Positions 9,716 through 19,384 are shown, counted from the stretch's first letter. The stretch is DNA of 34,860 nucleotides from Candidatus Bathycorpusculum soli (GCA_031277345.1 JAITMO010000107.1:1-34860); one strand, 5' to 3'. Translations and numbers: made by a program. The notes: a model not told the origin generated them from the sequence alone.

Positions 9716-10204
9716 TTAAATCATGCGTTTAACTAGATCGTTTATAGCTTCGCCACGATATCCTGATTCTCCACCAGCTTTGAAAGACTTTTTAACATTG
9801 CCTTTGAAACCTTTTTTTGGCGGGTGTAATTTGAATACCGGTATCATAAAAGGTAGTTTACCATGTTCTGCTTTGCCAGACATTATTGCATCGGCTAGAT
9901 CTTCAAAAGACTTGCATCCAAGTTTTTCAAGGTATTCTGCGGTTAGCTTTTTGTTACCAGATAAACGAGCTCTTTTTTCAAGCATTGTAGTTATAGTTTC
10001 TTTTGTAACCTCACCCCATGTAACATAATTATTTACTACTTGGAGCATACCTTTGTAGGATGGCCTATCATCAATAAGAATAGCGTGATTAGTATGGTCT
10101 AAACGTAATAGTGTTAATGTCTCACGTGTATCTCTTTGTGCGCTGATTGTTCCACGAATTCGAACCACTGCTATTTGTTTTGTTACTTCTTGTTGTTGTG
10201 CCAT
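9716..10204 (-). CDS. rpl30: Large ribosomal subunit protein uL30
   Basis: IAVVRIRGTISAQRDTRETLTLLRLDHTNHAILIDDRPSYKGML; operon position. Confidence 0.96.
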   Translation of the reverse strand: MAQQQEVTKQIAVVRIRGTISAQRDTRETLTLLRLDHTNHAILIDDRPSYKGMLQVVNNYVTWGEVTKETITTMLEKRARLSGNKKLTAEYLEKLGCKSFEDLADAIMSGKAEHGKLPFMIPVFKLHPPKKGFKGNVKKSFKAGGESGYRGEAINDLVKRMI

Positions 10205-10205
10205 T

Positions 10206-10862
10206 TTACTTCACCCAATCGGCTTGAGTAATCAAGTTATATGTTTTACGTAAACCATCAAAGATTGCATATGCATACGAAGGAACTGTTCTTGTTGAAC
10301 CAAAGCTTCTCATCCATAGGTCTTTAACACCGGCTAAGCCAAATATTGTCTTTGCAACTTCACTTGAAACAAGACCTAAACCTCTTGGACCTGGAAGGAT
10401 AACAACACGGACACCACCACATTTACCTTCAACTTGGAAGGGAACAGAGTGAGGTTGACCACAATTACATTCCCAACTACCACAGCCACGTTTTACTGGA
10501 ACGATATTTAATCGTGCATTTGCAGCAGCTTTTTCAATTGCGTTGCGAACTTGGCTGGCTTTTCCGTTACCTATGCCAATGTATCCATCTCTGTTGCCAA
10601 CGGCAACAATTGCTTTGAAACGCGAGTTTTCACCAGCATCAGTTTGCTTCTGAACTAAGTTAACGTTTATAACCTCTTCCTGTATGTCTGGAAGCAGGGA
10701 ATCAACAATTTGTGGTTCAGAAATTTTTATGCCACTAAGGAATAGGTCTTCCATTGTGGTAATTTTGCCTTCTTGTATCATCTTACCGAGCCGGGTTTTT
10801 GGAACCCACGCTTCAAGATTGGACGTACGTCTATCGCGATCTTCTCGTTGTTGTCTACTCAT
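10206..10862 (-). CDS. rps5: Small ribosomal subunit protein uS5
   Basis: WVPKTRLGKMIQEGKITTMEDLF..SRFKAIVAVGNRDGYIGIGNGKASQV; archaeal S5. Confidence 0.97.
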   Translation of the reverse strand: MSRQQREDRDRRTSNLEAWVPKTRLGKMIQEGKITTMEDLFLSGIKISEPQIVDSLLPDIQEEVINVNLVQKQTDAGENSRFKAIVAVGNRDGYIGIGNGKASQVRNAIEKAAANARLNIVPVKRGCGSWECNCGQPHSVPFQVEGKCGGVRVVILPGPRGLGLVSSEVAKTIFGLAGVKDLWMRSFGSTRTVPSYAYAIFDGLRKTYNLITQADWVK

Positions 10863-11464
10863 TCTTTCTTTTCACCCTTAAATGACGCAATCATATCAGC
10901 TTTAACTTGTGCAAAGTGTTCGGGTAACTTTTCAGGGGCAATACCTGCTTTAATGTATGTGGCAAACTTTTGATGGTATTCATCAGAGTCAGCACCAAGT
11001 TTTTTTGCATACTTTGCAACTTGCTCACCTTTTATACGTTCTTTAACCAGTTTGTCTTCACTAAAAGGAACATCAATACCTGCATCAACAACACCACTTA
11101 GCATAGCAAAAATTCTTGCACCTTTAGTGGGAGAAACAAGACCAGCATCTAAAATGGCTTCTTTAACACCACCGTGTTTTTTAGCTTTTAAACCACAAAG
11201 CAGTCCAGTTAAGTATGCAGCAGGAATGTTGCCTGTTGGAGCTTTCCAACCAAATTGTTTACTTAATTCGTTACTGTTTGCAGCTACTAGAACAAAATCG
11301 CCTTCGGGTTTTGCTCGAATGATCTGCACAGTAGCATTCTTTAATGAACCTCTAGTTACTAGACGAAGTTTACCAGAAATAACCAGGTTTTTACGAGCTT
11401 GGTAGTCAGTTTTACCTTCGCGTCTACGTCTTAATTGCACACGATAATTTGCATTTCTTGCCAT
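10859..11464 (-). CDS. rpl18: Large ribosomal subunit protein uL18
   Basis: Archaeal L18 (YRVQLRRRREGKTDYQARKNLVISGKLRLVTRGS); operon position. Confidence 0.97.
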   Translation of the reverse strand: MARNANYRVQLRRRREGKTDYQARKNLVISGKLRLVTRGSLKNATVQIIRAKPEGDFVLVAANSNELSKQFGWKAPTGNIPAAYLTGLLCGLKAKKHGGVKEAILDAGLVSPTKGARIFAMLSGVVDAGIDVPFSEDKLVKERIKGEQVAKYAKKLGADSDEYHQKFATYIKAGIAPEKLPEHFAQVKADMIASFKGEKKE

Positions 11465-11465
11465 C

Positions 11466-11921
11466 TTAACGTTTCCTCCATAGATCTTTTGCTTTCAGAT
11501 AACGCTCTAGTTCAGCAACAGATCCAAACCGACCACTTCCAGCCATACGATAAAATTCAGTAGAGGTTTCTTCAGTGATTGTTCGATTTGCTTTAAGCTC
11601 GCGTAGCTTCCGGCGTAATGAACGAATTTTAATCATCCAAGTTTCTTTTTTGGTTACATTAGCTTTTGGTGAGCCAGTGTAGCTGCCGGGACCTTGACGT
11701 CTACCTTTACGTTTCTTTTCACGAATAATCTTTGCTCTGGAGCGACTAACACCTTTTTCAGGTAATGAAACAATAACTTTTTCACAAATCAATTTTTTGA
11801 TTTCTTCACGTGTAATAGCACCTTCAACATCGCTAACACGTTCAGGGTTAATCCAAACACGGTTTTCGCCAGTTTTAAGAATAGCTGAAGCAAGGCGCCT
11901 TTGACTTGATAGATTGGTCAT
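11466..11921 (-). CDS. rpl19e: Large ribosomal subunit protein eL19
   Basis: NLSSQRRLASAILKTGENRVWINPERVSDVEGAITREEIKKLI; L19e. Confidence 0.97.
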   Translation of the reverse strand: MTNLSSQRRLASAILKTGENRVWINPERVSDVEGAITREEIKKLICEKVIVSLPEKGVSRSRAKIIREKKRKGRRQGPGSYTGSPKANVTKKETWMIKIRSLRRKLRELKANRTITEETSTEFYRMAGSGRFGSVAELERYLKAKDLWRKR

Positions 11922-12469
11922 TATTTCTTCTTCTCCTTAGACTTTGATTTTTTATCTTTTTCTTTGCCCTTTTTATCTTTGTCTTTTGTCTTTTTTGATT
12001 TTTTTTCGGCTTTCTCTTTTTCTTTTTGCTCAGCATCTGTAGTTTGTGTGTTTTTAACTTCTGCTACTACAGACTCAACAATTGGATTGAGAACTTTTAT
12101 CTGTAATTTTTCAGCTTCAGCAATTATAAGAGCACGTTTTCTTTTGCCAACTGTATGGGCTATACGAATAGCTTGAGTAGTAGGATCAACTGTTGTTACG
12201 GCGTCAATATTGCTGACAATAAATTCTCTATAGCCTGATGGATGTAAGCCACGAGCAAATTTTGGGCCTTTGTAGCCAGTACTAGGACTTGCAGGCCAGC
12301 CTTTAACTTTTTGGCGAACTTTATTATCTAAGCCTCGTGGTCTTCGCCAGCTTTCGCTAAACTTTGTGTCGCGCCAACTTTCTTGTCTAAGAAAAGCAGG
12401 TTTTTTGTTTCGCGCACGAGTTCTTGTTTGAAGAGCTTCACGTTGTAATTGTGGTTTCTTTTCAGTCAT
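11921..12469 (-). CDS. rpl32e: Large ribosomal subunit protein eL32 with lysine-rich C-terminal tail
   Basis: FLRQESWRDTKFSESWRRPRGLDNKVRQKVKGWPASPSTGYKGPKFARGLHPSGY is an L32e core; long KEKxKK tail. Confidence 0.95.
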   Translation of the reverse strand: MTEKKPQLQREALQTRTRARNKKPAFLRQESWRDTKFSESWRRPRGLDNKVRQKVKGWPASPSTGYKGPKFARGLHPSGYREFIVSNIDAVTTVDPTTQAIRIAHTVGKRKRALIIAEAEKLQIKVLNPIVESVVAEVKNTQTTDAEQKEKEKAEKKSKKTKDKDKKGKEKDKKSKSKEKKK

Positions 12470-13023
12470 TATGCCATACCCTCATTTCTTTCGTAAACGT
12501 ATAAACCATCAAGAAAAACACGTACATCTTTACCTCTAACACGTGTAGCTTGCTCAATATTTGCAGCTGTTTGACTTACATGTTCTAGATTTATACCTGA
12601 GACTATGATATCATCAGGTTCAAGCTTAATTTTAACATCACCTACGATTTTAACGCGTCTTGCTTGTCTTTCACCGGTAAAGTTTTCAATTAAAACACTT
12701 TTTTCTTCGACTTTTACAGTTATTGGAAAGTGTGAGAACACAATCTTTAGCTTGTATGTATAACCTTTAGTCACACCAGTTATCATGTTTTGGATATGGG
12801 AGTATATTGTACCAACAAGGGCAGATTCTTTTTTACGAGGCCATTTTGCTGAAATGCGAACAGTTTGCTCGTTAGCTTCAATGGAAATTGGAGCAAAAGA
12901 AAAATCTCGAATTAGAGAACCTTTCTCGCCTGATACACTTACTTTTTTACCCTGTAAACTAATAGTTACAGCCTCAGGAACTTGTATGGTTCTAGATATT
13001 TCTGAAAGTCGCATAAAAAACAC
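12469..13023 (-). CDS. rpl6: Large ribosomal subunit protein uL6
   Basis: VPEAVTISLQGKKVSVSGEKGSLIRDFSF; operon position. The start may be the Met at residue 4. Confidence 0.95.
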   Translation of the reverse strand: MFFMRLSEISRTIQVPEAVTISLQGKKVSVSGEKGSLIRDFSFAPISIEANEQTVRISAKWPRKKESALVGTIYSHIQNMITGVTKGYTYKLKIVFSHFPITVKVEEKSVLIENFTGERQARRVKIVGDVKIKLEPDDIIVSGINLEHVSQTAANIEQATRVRGKDVRVFLDGLYVYERNEGMA

Positions 13024-13024
13024 C

Positions 13025-13408
13025 TTAATACACGAAGGCTAACAGCCTTCCTCCTATGTTCTTTTGTTCAGCATCCTTATGTGCAATAACGCCTTTAGAC
13101 GTTGAAACAACCATTAACCCTACATCTCTCGAAGGGAGAAACTTCTTTTCCCATTCTTCAAATTCACCAACCTTTGATGGAAACCGTGGTTTAATTGCGC
13201 CACATTTGTTGATTCTGCCTAATAATTGAACTTTAAATTTGCCTAGACGCCCATCATCAATGAATTCGAATTCACCTATGTAACCATTAAGTTGCATTAT
13301 ACGTAAAACGCGACCTAACAGTTTAGAGGCTGGGCTAATGATGCATTCACGTTTATTGCGCATCTCGTTGTTAATTATTGTTATTAATCCATTTGTTAAA
13401 GTATCCAT
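13025..13408 (-). CDS. rps8: Small ribosomal subunit protein uS8
   Basis: MDTLTNGLITIINNEMRNKRECIISPASKLLGRVLRIMQLNGYIGEFE; archaeal S8. Confidence 0.97.
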   Translation of the reverse strand: MDTLTNGLITIINNEMRNKRECIISPASKLLGRVLRIMQLNGYIGEFEFIDDGRLGKFKVQLLGRINKCGAIKPRFPSKVGEFEEWEKKFLPSRDVGLMVVSTSKGVIAHKDAEQKNIGGRLLAFVY

Positions 13409-13419
13409 TGCCCTAGCTC

Positions 13420-13584
13420 CTATTCATATTTTTTAAAGCCTATTTTTGGTGCGGCTTCTCTAAAACATTGTCTACATAAATGTAAATCGTAACGTCGAAT
13501 TACTGGACCGTGAGCACCGCACCTAACGCATGATCGTGAGCCCTTGCCATGTTTTAGTTCTTTTTTAATTTGCTGTTTTCCCAT
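13420..13584 (-). CDS. rps14: Small ribosomal subunit protein uS14 (zinc-binding)
   Basis: 54-aa ORF absent from the supplied track: [54 protein letters not shown]. CxxC..CxxC S14 motif between S8 and L5. Confidence 0.95.
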   Translation of the reverse strand: MGKQQIKKELKHGKGSRSCVRCGAHGPVIRRYDLHLCRQCFREAAPKIGFKKYE

Positions 13585-13601
13585 ACATTCACACTTCCAT
13601 T

Positions 13602-14138
13602 TTAGACTATTTCGGCTCCTAAAGTTTGTCTCACATATTCAATGGACTCTTCAGGTGTAAGCAAATGTTTCTTGCCGACGTATTTTGTTTGCTTTCGACG
13701 AGTTTTCACACGTTGACCTGGACGATTAACTGAAACACAGACATCCATACCAAATATACCAATATCAGGATCATATTTTACACCTTGAATGTCAATGTGT
13801 TCCTTTAAACCAAATGCAAAGTTCCCAATTTCGTCAAATGAACGTGCAGATAGTTTGTTATCAACAACTGGAAGTACTTTCTTTAAGAAGTCTATACCTT
13901 TTTCTCGACGTAAAGTTACAACACAAGCGATTGGTTCACCTTGTCTGATACCCCAGTCTCTGATACTTTTCTTTGCTTTTGCTTTGTAAGGTGTTTGACC
14001 TGAAATTTCTTCGAGCACACGTGTAGCCTTTTCAAGTGGCTCACCTGATTTACCAATGTTTAGGTTAACAACTACTTTTTCGATGCGTGGTTGCATCATC
14101 TTATGCTCAGTCCGCTTATTTTGAGTCTCTTCAGACAA
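13602..14138 (-). CDS. rpl5: Large ribosomal subunit protein uL5
   Basis: [58 protein letters not shown]; archaeal L5. Confidence 0.97.
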   Translation of the reverse strand: MSEETQNKRTEHKMMQPRIEKVVVNLNIGKSGEPLEKATRVLEEISGQTPYKAKAKKSIRDWGIRQGEPIACVVTLRREKGIDFLKKVLPVVDNKLSARSFDEIGNFAFGLKEHIDIQGVKYDPDIGIFGMDVCVSVNRPGQRVKTRRKQTKYVGKKHLLTPEESIEYVRQTLGAEIV

Positions 14139-14901
14139 CTGCGTTTTCCTCCGATTCTATTACTACTTTTGGTTCCTCTTTATCAACTATGGAAAAGATA
14201 AAGTCCAAAATAGTTTGGCAACGTACGCCTTTGTTATCTTCAACAATAACTAGTGCTTGGCGACGTTTTTTAGCTTCAGTTTTTTCTATTTCAACTATTT
14301 TTCCTTGAACACCAATGTTTTTACCACCAGTGATAATTGCAGTGTTACCTTCTTTTGTTACAAGTTTTTCAACAACTTCACCAGTTGCAATGTTTATTTT
14401 AAGAATATCGAATGTTTCATATGTTACTTCAACAGGATTTTTTGGATCGGCAACTTTGATTAGCATGTTTGTGCCATCGTGAAGTGCAATTTGTACACCA
14501 ATAGTAGTTGTAGTTTTGTTTTCTACACGAGAAAGTTTGTATTTTGCATCTTCCGAGCTAATAGGCGATAGGAATAGACCTTTGTGTGAAGGTATAACAC
14601 GGTAATTCCTGTTTGTGTCAGGCATTGAGACGACATCCATTAAACCAATGGGGAAATCGTCTTTTTTACGGACTATACCGTTTACTTGAACTTTGCCTCC
14701 TGAGAGGATGAGTTTTCCTTCTTTTCTGGTACACGCAATACCTAACACATCTCGGAGTACAAGTGTCATTGGTAAACACGTTTGTTGTGAGTGTGGACCG
14801 GATGCAGGTTTAACTACCCATGGTGATTCTTTTCTGTGAATAGGCCAGTATTTTGGTGCTGGCTTTCGTTTCAGCCTTGCTGTTTTTCCTTTTTTACCCA
14901 A
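14131..14901 (-). CDS. rps4e: Small ribosomal subunit protein eS4
   Basis: KYWPIHRKESPWVVKPASGPHSQQTCLPMTLVLRDVLGIACTRKEGKLIL..GKVQVNG; S4e. Confidence 0.97.
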   Translation of the reverse strand: MGKKGKTARLKRKPAPKYWPIHRKESPWVVKPASGPHSQQTCLPMTLVLRDVLGIACTRKEGKLILSGGKVQVNGIVRKKDDFPIGLMDVVSMPDTNRNYRVIPSHKGLFLSPISSEDAKYKLSRVENKTTTTIGVQIALHDGTNMLIKVADPKNPVEVTYETFDILKINIATGEVVEKLVTKEGNTAIITGGKNIGVQGKIVEIEKTEAKKRRQALVIVEDNKGVRCQTILDFIFSIVDKEEPKVVIESEENAVV

Positions 14902-14903
14902 AT

Positions 14904-15464
14904 TTATTGTCCTCCTTCTTCTGTTTTAGAGGTTTCTGGTTTAGCACTAGGCTTAGATTCAGCGGTTTTGTTTATCGCTGTTCTTTTAACTGCTGCTTGT
15001 GAGTATTTGACTTTCTCTGTTACAAAGATTTTTGGTTTACGCTTTGTTTTAATGGTCACTGTAGGTTTTTGTGTTGGTTTTGGAGCAGTTTCTTTTTCTA
15101 GTGGTTTTTTTCGTTCGATAACCGCTTTACGTTTTTTATCATTGAGGTTAAGAGTCTTAATCATAACCTTGGAAGGATGTACTGAGAGAAAAATGTTGGT
15201 GCCATCAACTTTTTCGCGTGTTAAGCCTTCAACGTAAATTCGATAATTTTTTCTGTCAACGCGAGAAATTTTGCCTTCAAAGCCTTTGTTATCGCCACGT
15301 TGAATGCAAATAGTATCACCTTTCCGTACTGGAAGGGTCTTTGCGCCTTGTTTTTCAGCTTGTTCTTTTACTATTGGAGCAGCCATTAATTTGTGGCGTC
15401 TGTGAGCTGGGGCGTTATAGAGACGTTTTCGTTGTTTACGAGGATTTTTAACTTTTATTTGCAT
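14904..15464 (-). CDS. rpl24: Large ribosomal subunit protein uL24 with extended C-terminus
   Basis: Start set at MQIKVKNPRKQRKRLYNAPAHRRHKL (15464) instead of the longer ORF that overlaps L14. KOW core VRKGDTICIQRGDNKGFEGKISRVD. Confidence 0.94.
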   Translation of the reverse strand: MQIKVKNPRKQRKRLYNAPAHRRHKLMAAPIVKEQAEKQGAKTLPVRKGDTICIQRGDNKGFEGKISRVDRKNYRIYVEGLTREKVDGTNIFLSVHPSKVMIKTLNLNDKKRKAVIERKKPLEKETAPKPTQKPTVTIKTKRKPKIFVTEKVKYSQAAVKRTAINKTAESKPSAKPETSKTEEGGQ

Positions 15465-15477
15465 ATACTTTCTATCC

Positions 15478-15915
15478 TTACACAATTGTGCTTGAAGCAC
15501 TGGCGACTCTTGGCCATCTTTCTGCTGCTTCTCTTGCAACTGGCCCTCTGATTTCGGAGCCTTTCATTTCACCTTCAGGTGTGATAATTACTGCTGCGTT
15601 ATCTTCAAATTGTACCCAAACACCGTCAACTCTACGGAATGGTCTTCTTTGACGTACTATAACGGCTTGGAAGATTTTTGTACGCATATCTGGTGCGCCT
15701 TGGCGAACTGAGACTGTTACTTTGTCACCTACGGCTGCTGATGGGTATCGTCTTAGACGTCCCTTGTAGCCCATGGCTTGGATTAAACGGAGAACTCTTG
15801 CACCGGTGTTATCGGTACATCGTAATTCGGATCCTGCTACTAAGCCACGGCTGATTTTTTGTCCTTGTGTGGATGCGCCTTTTGCACTAAATCCTTTGCC
15901 TTTTGATGTGGACAT
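15478..15915 (-). CDS. rpl14: Large ribosomal subunit protein uL14
   Basis: GLVAGSELRCTDNTGARVLRLIQAMGYKGRLRRYPSAAVGDKVTVSV; L14. Confidence 0.97.
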   Translation of the reverse strand: MSTSKGKGFSAKGASTQGQKISRGLVAGSELRCTDNTGARVLRLIQAMGYKGRLRRYPSAAVGDKVTVSVRQGAPDMRTKIFQAVIVRQRRPFRRVDGVWVQFEDNAAVIITPEGEMKGSEIRGPVAREAAERWPRVASASSTIV

Positions 15916-16241
15916 TACTTTTTATCTCCTAATTTTTCAACAACTACGAAAGAGACTGTTTTGCTGATTGGTCTGCATTCAGCAATTCTTACGCTGTCGC
16001 CTTCTTTAACGTCAATGCATGGTGGATTGTGTGATGCAATATGACCGTGTCGTCTTTCGTATCTTGAGAATTTTGATGAGAATTGCATGAATTCTCTGTC
16101 AACTATTACTGTTTTGTCCATTTTTGCGGAAACAACTATGCCTTCGAGAACGCGTCCTCTTATGGCAAGTTCGCCGTGGAATGGACAATTATGGTCATCG
16201 CATGTTTTTTTGGGTTGTTTGAATGTAAGAGACATTACCAT
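15915..16241 (-). CDS. rps17: Small ribosomal subunit protein uS17
   Basis: CDDHNCPFHGELAIRGRVLEGIVVSAKMDKTVIVDRE; archaeal S17. Confidence 0.97.
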   Translation of the reverse strand: MVMSLTFKQPKKTCDDHNCPFHGELAIRGRVLEGIVVSAKMDKTVIVDREFMQFSSKFSRYERRHGHIASHNPPCIDVKEGDSVRIAECRPISKTVSFVVVEKLGDKK

Positions 16242-16516
16242 AACCTCTTAATGCTTTTTTTTAGTCTATCCTCTGGTCTTCCAATCAAAAGTTTACCATC
16301 AATTTCAACGATTGTACCATCATTGAATGTAAAGTTGAAAACTGCAGAGTCTTTGATTATGCTTTTAAGTTTGTCTTCACTGTTTATAGTGAAAGTGTTT
16401 TTTGTTTCCCCGATAACTCTGCCACTTAATCCAAGATAGCCAGAATGGTTACTTTGAGCGACTTGAGCTGCCGTGCCGATAAACTCGTATCGGATGATGT
16501 CTGGGGTAACTTTCAT
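16235..16516 (-). CDS. rnp1: Ribonuclease P protein component 1 (Rpp29/Pop4)
   Basis: IIRYEFIGTAAQVAQSNHSGYLGLSGRVIGETKNTFTI; conserved archaeal position between L29 and S17. Confidence 0.92.
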   Translation of the reverse strand: MKVTPDIIRYEFIGTAAQVAQSNHSGYLGLSGRVIGETKNTFTINSEDKLKSIIKDSAVFNFTFNDGTIVEIDGKLLIGRPEDRLKKSIKRLW

Positions 16517-16794
16517 TAATTTTGTTTCTCCTTTGGAGTTTTCACCTGAGACTGTTTGCTGTCAGCTTTTTCTTTTTTTGCTGGAGTCCTAAGGTTAAGT
16601 TTCACTTCATTCTCGATTGTGAGAATTTGAGCGATGGTTTTGCGTAATTGTCTTACGCGAGTTGAGTTTTCTACAGCACCACCTGCACGGATCATGGTTC
16701 TCATGCGTGCAAGCTCAGTGCGTAATTCAGATAGTTTTTTTGTCCGTTCTTCACTAGACATGTTTATTATTTCTTGTAGACGCATAATAGCCAT
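16516..16794 (-). CDS. rpl29: Large ribosomal subunit protein uL29
   Basis: MSSEERTKKLSELRTELARMRTMIRAGGAVENSTRVRQLRKTIAQILTI; L29. Confidence 0.95.
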   Translation of the reverse strand: MAIMRLQEIINMSSEERTKKLSELRTELARMRTMIRAGGAVENSTRVRQLRKTIAQILTIENEVKLNLRTPAKKEKADSKQSQVKTPKEKQN

Positions 16795-17621
16795 TATTCT
16801 TTTGCCTCCTCAGTTTTTTCAGTATTGTTTACAACAACTTTTGCAGCTGTTTTTTTCTTAGGAGTGGGTGGTGATGTATTAGGCTCAGAGGTTGGTGATA
16901 ATGCGTCGTCTGTCACTTCTTCGACGATGATAGAGTTGTCTGGTGTTGGTTCAGGCTTTATTGTGAGTGTTGGCATTGGAGCTGGTGGTGTTGTTATTAT
17001 TTCTGGTTCTTCTTCGTTGGTTGGTAATTCTTTGGCTATTTTAATTTTATCTGGGAATTGTGCGTCTGGTGGCATTATTTTAACGCGTATGCCTAGCATA
17101 CCTGGTTTAAGTTGGACATGTGCTTCGGCTTTTTTTGTGAATTGTAGTGCTGGTTCTCCGCATCTTGGGAAGTATCCTGCACGGAATTTTTCAAATCTGG
17201 CGCGTTCGGTGCGTAGTTTTCCACTGATGACGATTTCGCAACCTAATGCGCCGGCTTCCATGACTTGGTTTAGTGCCCAAAAACCGGCGCGTCTAAAGTG
17301 GACGCCTCGTTGTAGTGCAGAGGCGACACGGTTTGCAACGACGATTGCGTTAAATTCAGGTATTTCGATTTCAGAAACGCTGATTTGGGGGTTAGAAAGC
17401 TTAAAGTTTTCTTCTAGTGAAACTGCGAGTTCTTTGATTGTTTCTCCGCCTCTACCAATAACTAGTCCCGGTCTCATGGCGTAGATAACAACGTGGGTTC
17501 CTAGTGGAGTTTTTGAAATATTAACTCCGCCGTATCCTGCGCGTTCAAGTCTTTTCTGTAAGAACTCGTCAATTTCGTTTTTTTTCATTGATTCTGTTAT
17601 AAAGCGTTTAACTATTGACAT
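16794..17621 (-). CDS. rps3: Small ribosomal subunit protein uS3 with low-complexity C-terminal extension
   Basis: KH domain VIYAMRPGLVIGRGGETIKELAVSLEENF; archaeal S3. Confidence 0.97.
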   Translation of the reverse strand: MSIVKRFITESMKKNEIDEFLQKRLERAGYGGVNISKTPLGTHVVIYAMRPGLVIGRGGETIKELAVSLEENFKLSNPQISVSEIEIPEFNAIVVANRVASALQRGVHFRRAGFWALNQVMEAGALGCEIVISGKLRTERARFEKFRAGYFPRCGEPALQFTKKAEAHVQLKPGMLGIRVKIMPPDAQFPDKIKIAKELPTNEEEPEIITTPPAPMPTLTIKPEPTPDNSIIVEEVTDDALSPTSEPNTSPPTPKKKTAAKVVVNNTEKTEEAKE

Positions 17622-17623
17622 GC

Positions 17624-18100
17624 CTATTCTCCCAATTTTTCGTCTAGGACAATTTCAACGTGTGTTGTAGTATTGTATTTTGGTGATGCTCTACCTTGTG
17701 CTCGTGGAGTGAAACGTTTAATTTTCATACCTGGATATGCAGCAGCGTGAAGAATTTTCAGGCGGTCAACGTCTAAGCCTTTATTTTCAGCGTTTGATTC
17801 TGCCGCTTCGATAACACGAAGGATCTGTTTTGATGTTTTTATTGGATATCTTCCGGCAAAAGTACGGACTAAACCACGTCTGTGGCCGAGTTTCTTGTTG
17901 TATCTTGCGTAGGGGACAGCTTTTTTCATTGCTATAACGTCTCGTAGATAATCTTTTGCTGTGCTAAGCATCATACCCCTAACAATGCGGCATACTTCTC
18001 TTGCCGCTTTATGGGATACTTTAAGTTCTCTTCCGCTTGCTTTCGCTGTTCTTTCTGGATCTAAGGTTTCTTGAATGATGGAGTATCCCCATTTTGGCAT
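17624..18100 (-). CDS. rpl22: Large ribosomal subunit protein uL22
   Basis: MPKWGYSI..AKASGRELKVSHKAAREVCRIVRGM; archaeal L22. Start placed at the internal ATG (18100), preceded by GGAG; the ORF track uses a TTG start at 18121. Confidence 0.94.
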   Translation of the reverse strand: MPKWGYSIIQETLDPERTAKASGRELKVSHKAAREVCRIVRGMMLSTAKDYLRDVIAMKKAVPYARYNKKLGHRRGLVRTFAGRYPIKTSKQILRVIEAAESNAENKGLDVDRLKILHAAAYPGMKIKRFTPRAQGRASPKYNTTTHVEIVLDEKLGE

Positions 18101-18137
18101 TTCTATATCTCCGATGCGCAAACAAACACGTAGAAGC

Positions 18138-18147
18138 GATTTATATG
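18138..18147 (-). promoter_or_regulatory. Putative TATA box for the rpl22-led operon
   Basis: Minus strand reads CATATAAATC about 40 nt upstream of the rpl22 ATG. Confidence 0.45.
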
Positions 18148-18595
18148 GCTTTCCGTATCACAACCAAGATTTTGGCTCTAACGACCATTAAGTATCCGGG
18201 CGAGGGATCAATTCGAACGCGTGAGGTGTGCACACATTTTGAGTGCAACTAATCATATATAGTTTTTCCAAACGCAAAAAGTATAAGACAAAAAACAATC
18301 CAAAACATAAAATACAAAACATAAAAATAACAAAGTACATGTTGACAGTTTTCCACAAAAATATTCAAAAAGCACAACAGAATTAATGTTGAAATCTCTA
18401 AATTTACGAAAAACATTAAACACATGATTAGTAAACATGATTACAAAGATTAGCATGGTATTGAAGTAAAAATGCTATATAATAGTTTACGGTTATGATG
18501 GATATTTTTTGTTGTTTTAATGGTTTTTTAGTGTTGTTACATTAATTTATTTATATATCAAGTGTAGTTTTAGTATAGAGGCAGGATAGCGTAGC

Positions 18596-19384
18596 ATGGC
18601 TTGGTTTGATGATATCACATTCATCATTATAATTGTCTTAGCAGTAACGCTGGCCATAACTGCATCCATGCTAGTATTTAACGGCATGCGACTTAAGGGT
18701 AGAGAGAAGAAAAAACCGGAAGAAAAAGATAAGGATAAAGACTCTAAAAACTTAGGTTTAGAAATAACGACAGGTAGTTTACCCTTTAGGTTGTCGAAAA
18801 GTGTACAAACATCCACGGCATCTATTGCTAAGGATGAATTACGTATTTTAGATTTAGAGCGGGAAATTTTAGGAGATTCTATAAGACGTCTTTATGAAGC
18901 GCAGGCTGAGGGTAAAATTACAGAGTCAGAGCGAGATAAACTTGCAATAACTTACAAAAATCGCATGTTAATAATTAAAGAATCAATAGCAAAAGACGAA
19001 ACTATTGTAGCGTTACATGAACTTGAGGGTATGCAAGAAGATTTAATGCAACTCTTTAGTGAACGCTTTGGCGAATTAACAAGTAAAGTGGATGAATTAC
19101 GGGGAAGAATTGACATTAAACCAATAAAAGAGATCCCCATAAAAATGTCAACGCCCATACCAACACAAATGGAAACTGACGATGATGAAGACGAAGGAGA
19201 GCCCGCTATAAAGTCTTCAAGTGGTAGCGGTAGTAGTAGCAGTGAAGAGAGAGCTAAGAAAAAACGTAAACCGCCAACAGAAAAGTCAGATACTAAAAGT
19301 GAGGCGGAAAAGCGTATAGAGTCTATTAGAAGTGAAGTTGAAAAAGTGCTAGATAAATTAGGGCAGATGGAAATTGAAGGATAG
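18596..19384 (+). CDS. N-terminally membrane-anchored coiled-coil protein with Ser/acidic/basic low-complexity region
   Basis: N-terminal TM helix ITFIIIIVLAVTLAITASMLVF; central helices rich in E/K/R; overlaps rpiA. Confidence 0.75.
   Translation: MAWFDDITFIIIIVLAVTLAITASMLVFNGMRLKGREKKKPEEKDKDKDSKNLGLEITTGSLPFRLSKSVQTSTASIAKDELRILDLEREILGDSIRRLYEAQAEGKITESERDKLAITYKNRMLIIKESIAKDETIVALHELEGMQEDLMQLFSERFGELTSKVDELRGRIDIKPIKEIPIKMSTPIPTQMETDDDEDEGEPAIKSSSGSGSSSSEERAKKKRKPPTEKSDTKSEAEKRIESIRSEVEKVLDKLGQMEIEG

Noticed and set aside
16825-17484. 219-aa + strand ORF opposite rps3
   Set aside because: Antisense to an unambiguous S3 gene.
18190-18240. Possible tRNA fragment (TTCGAA and TCCGGGC motifs)
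   Set aside because: Neither strand gives a T-arm stem or cloverleaf around the TTCGAA motif.
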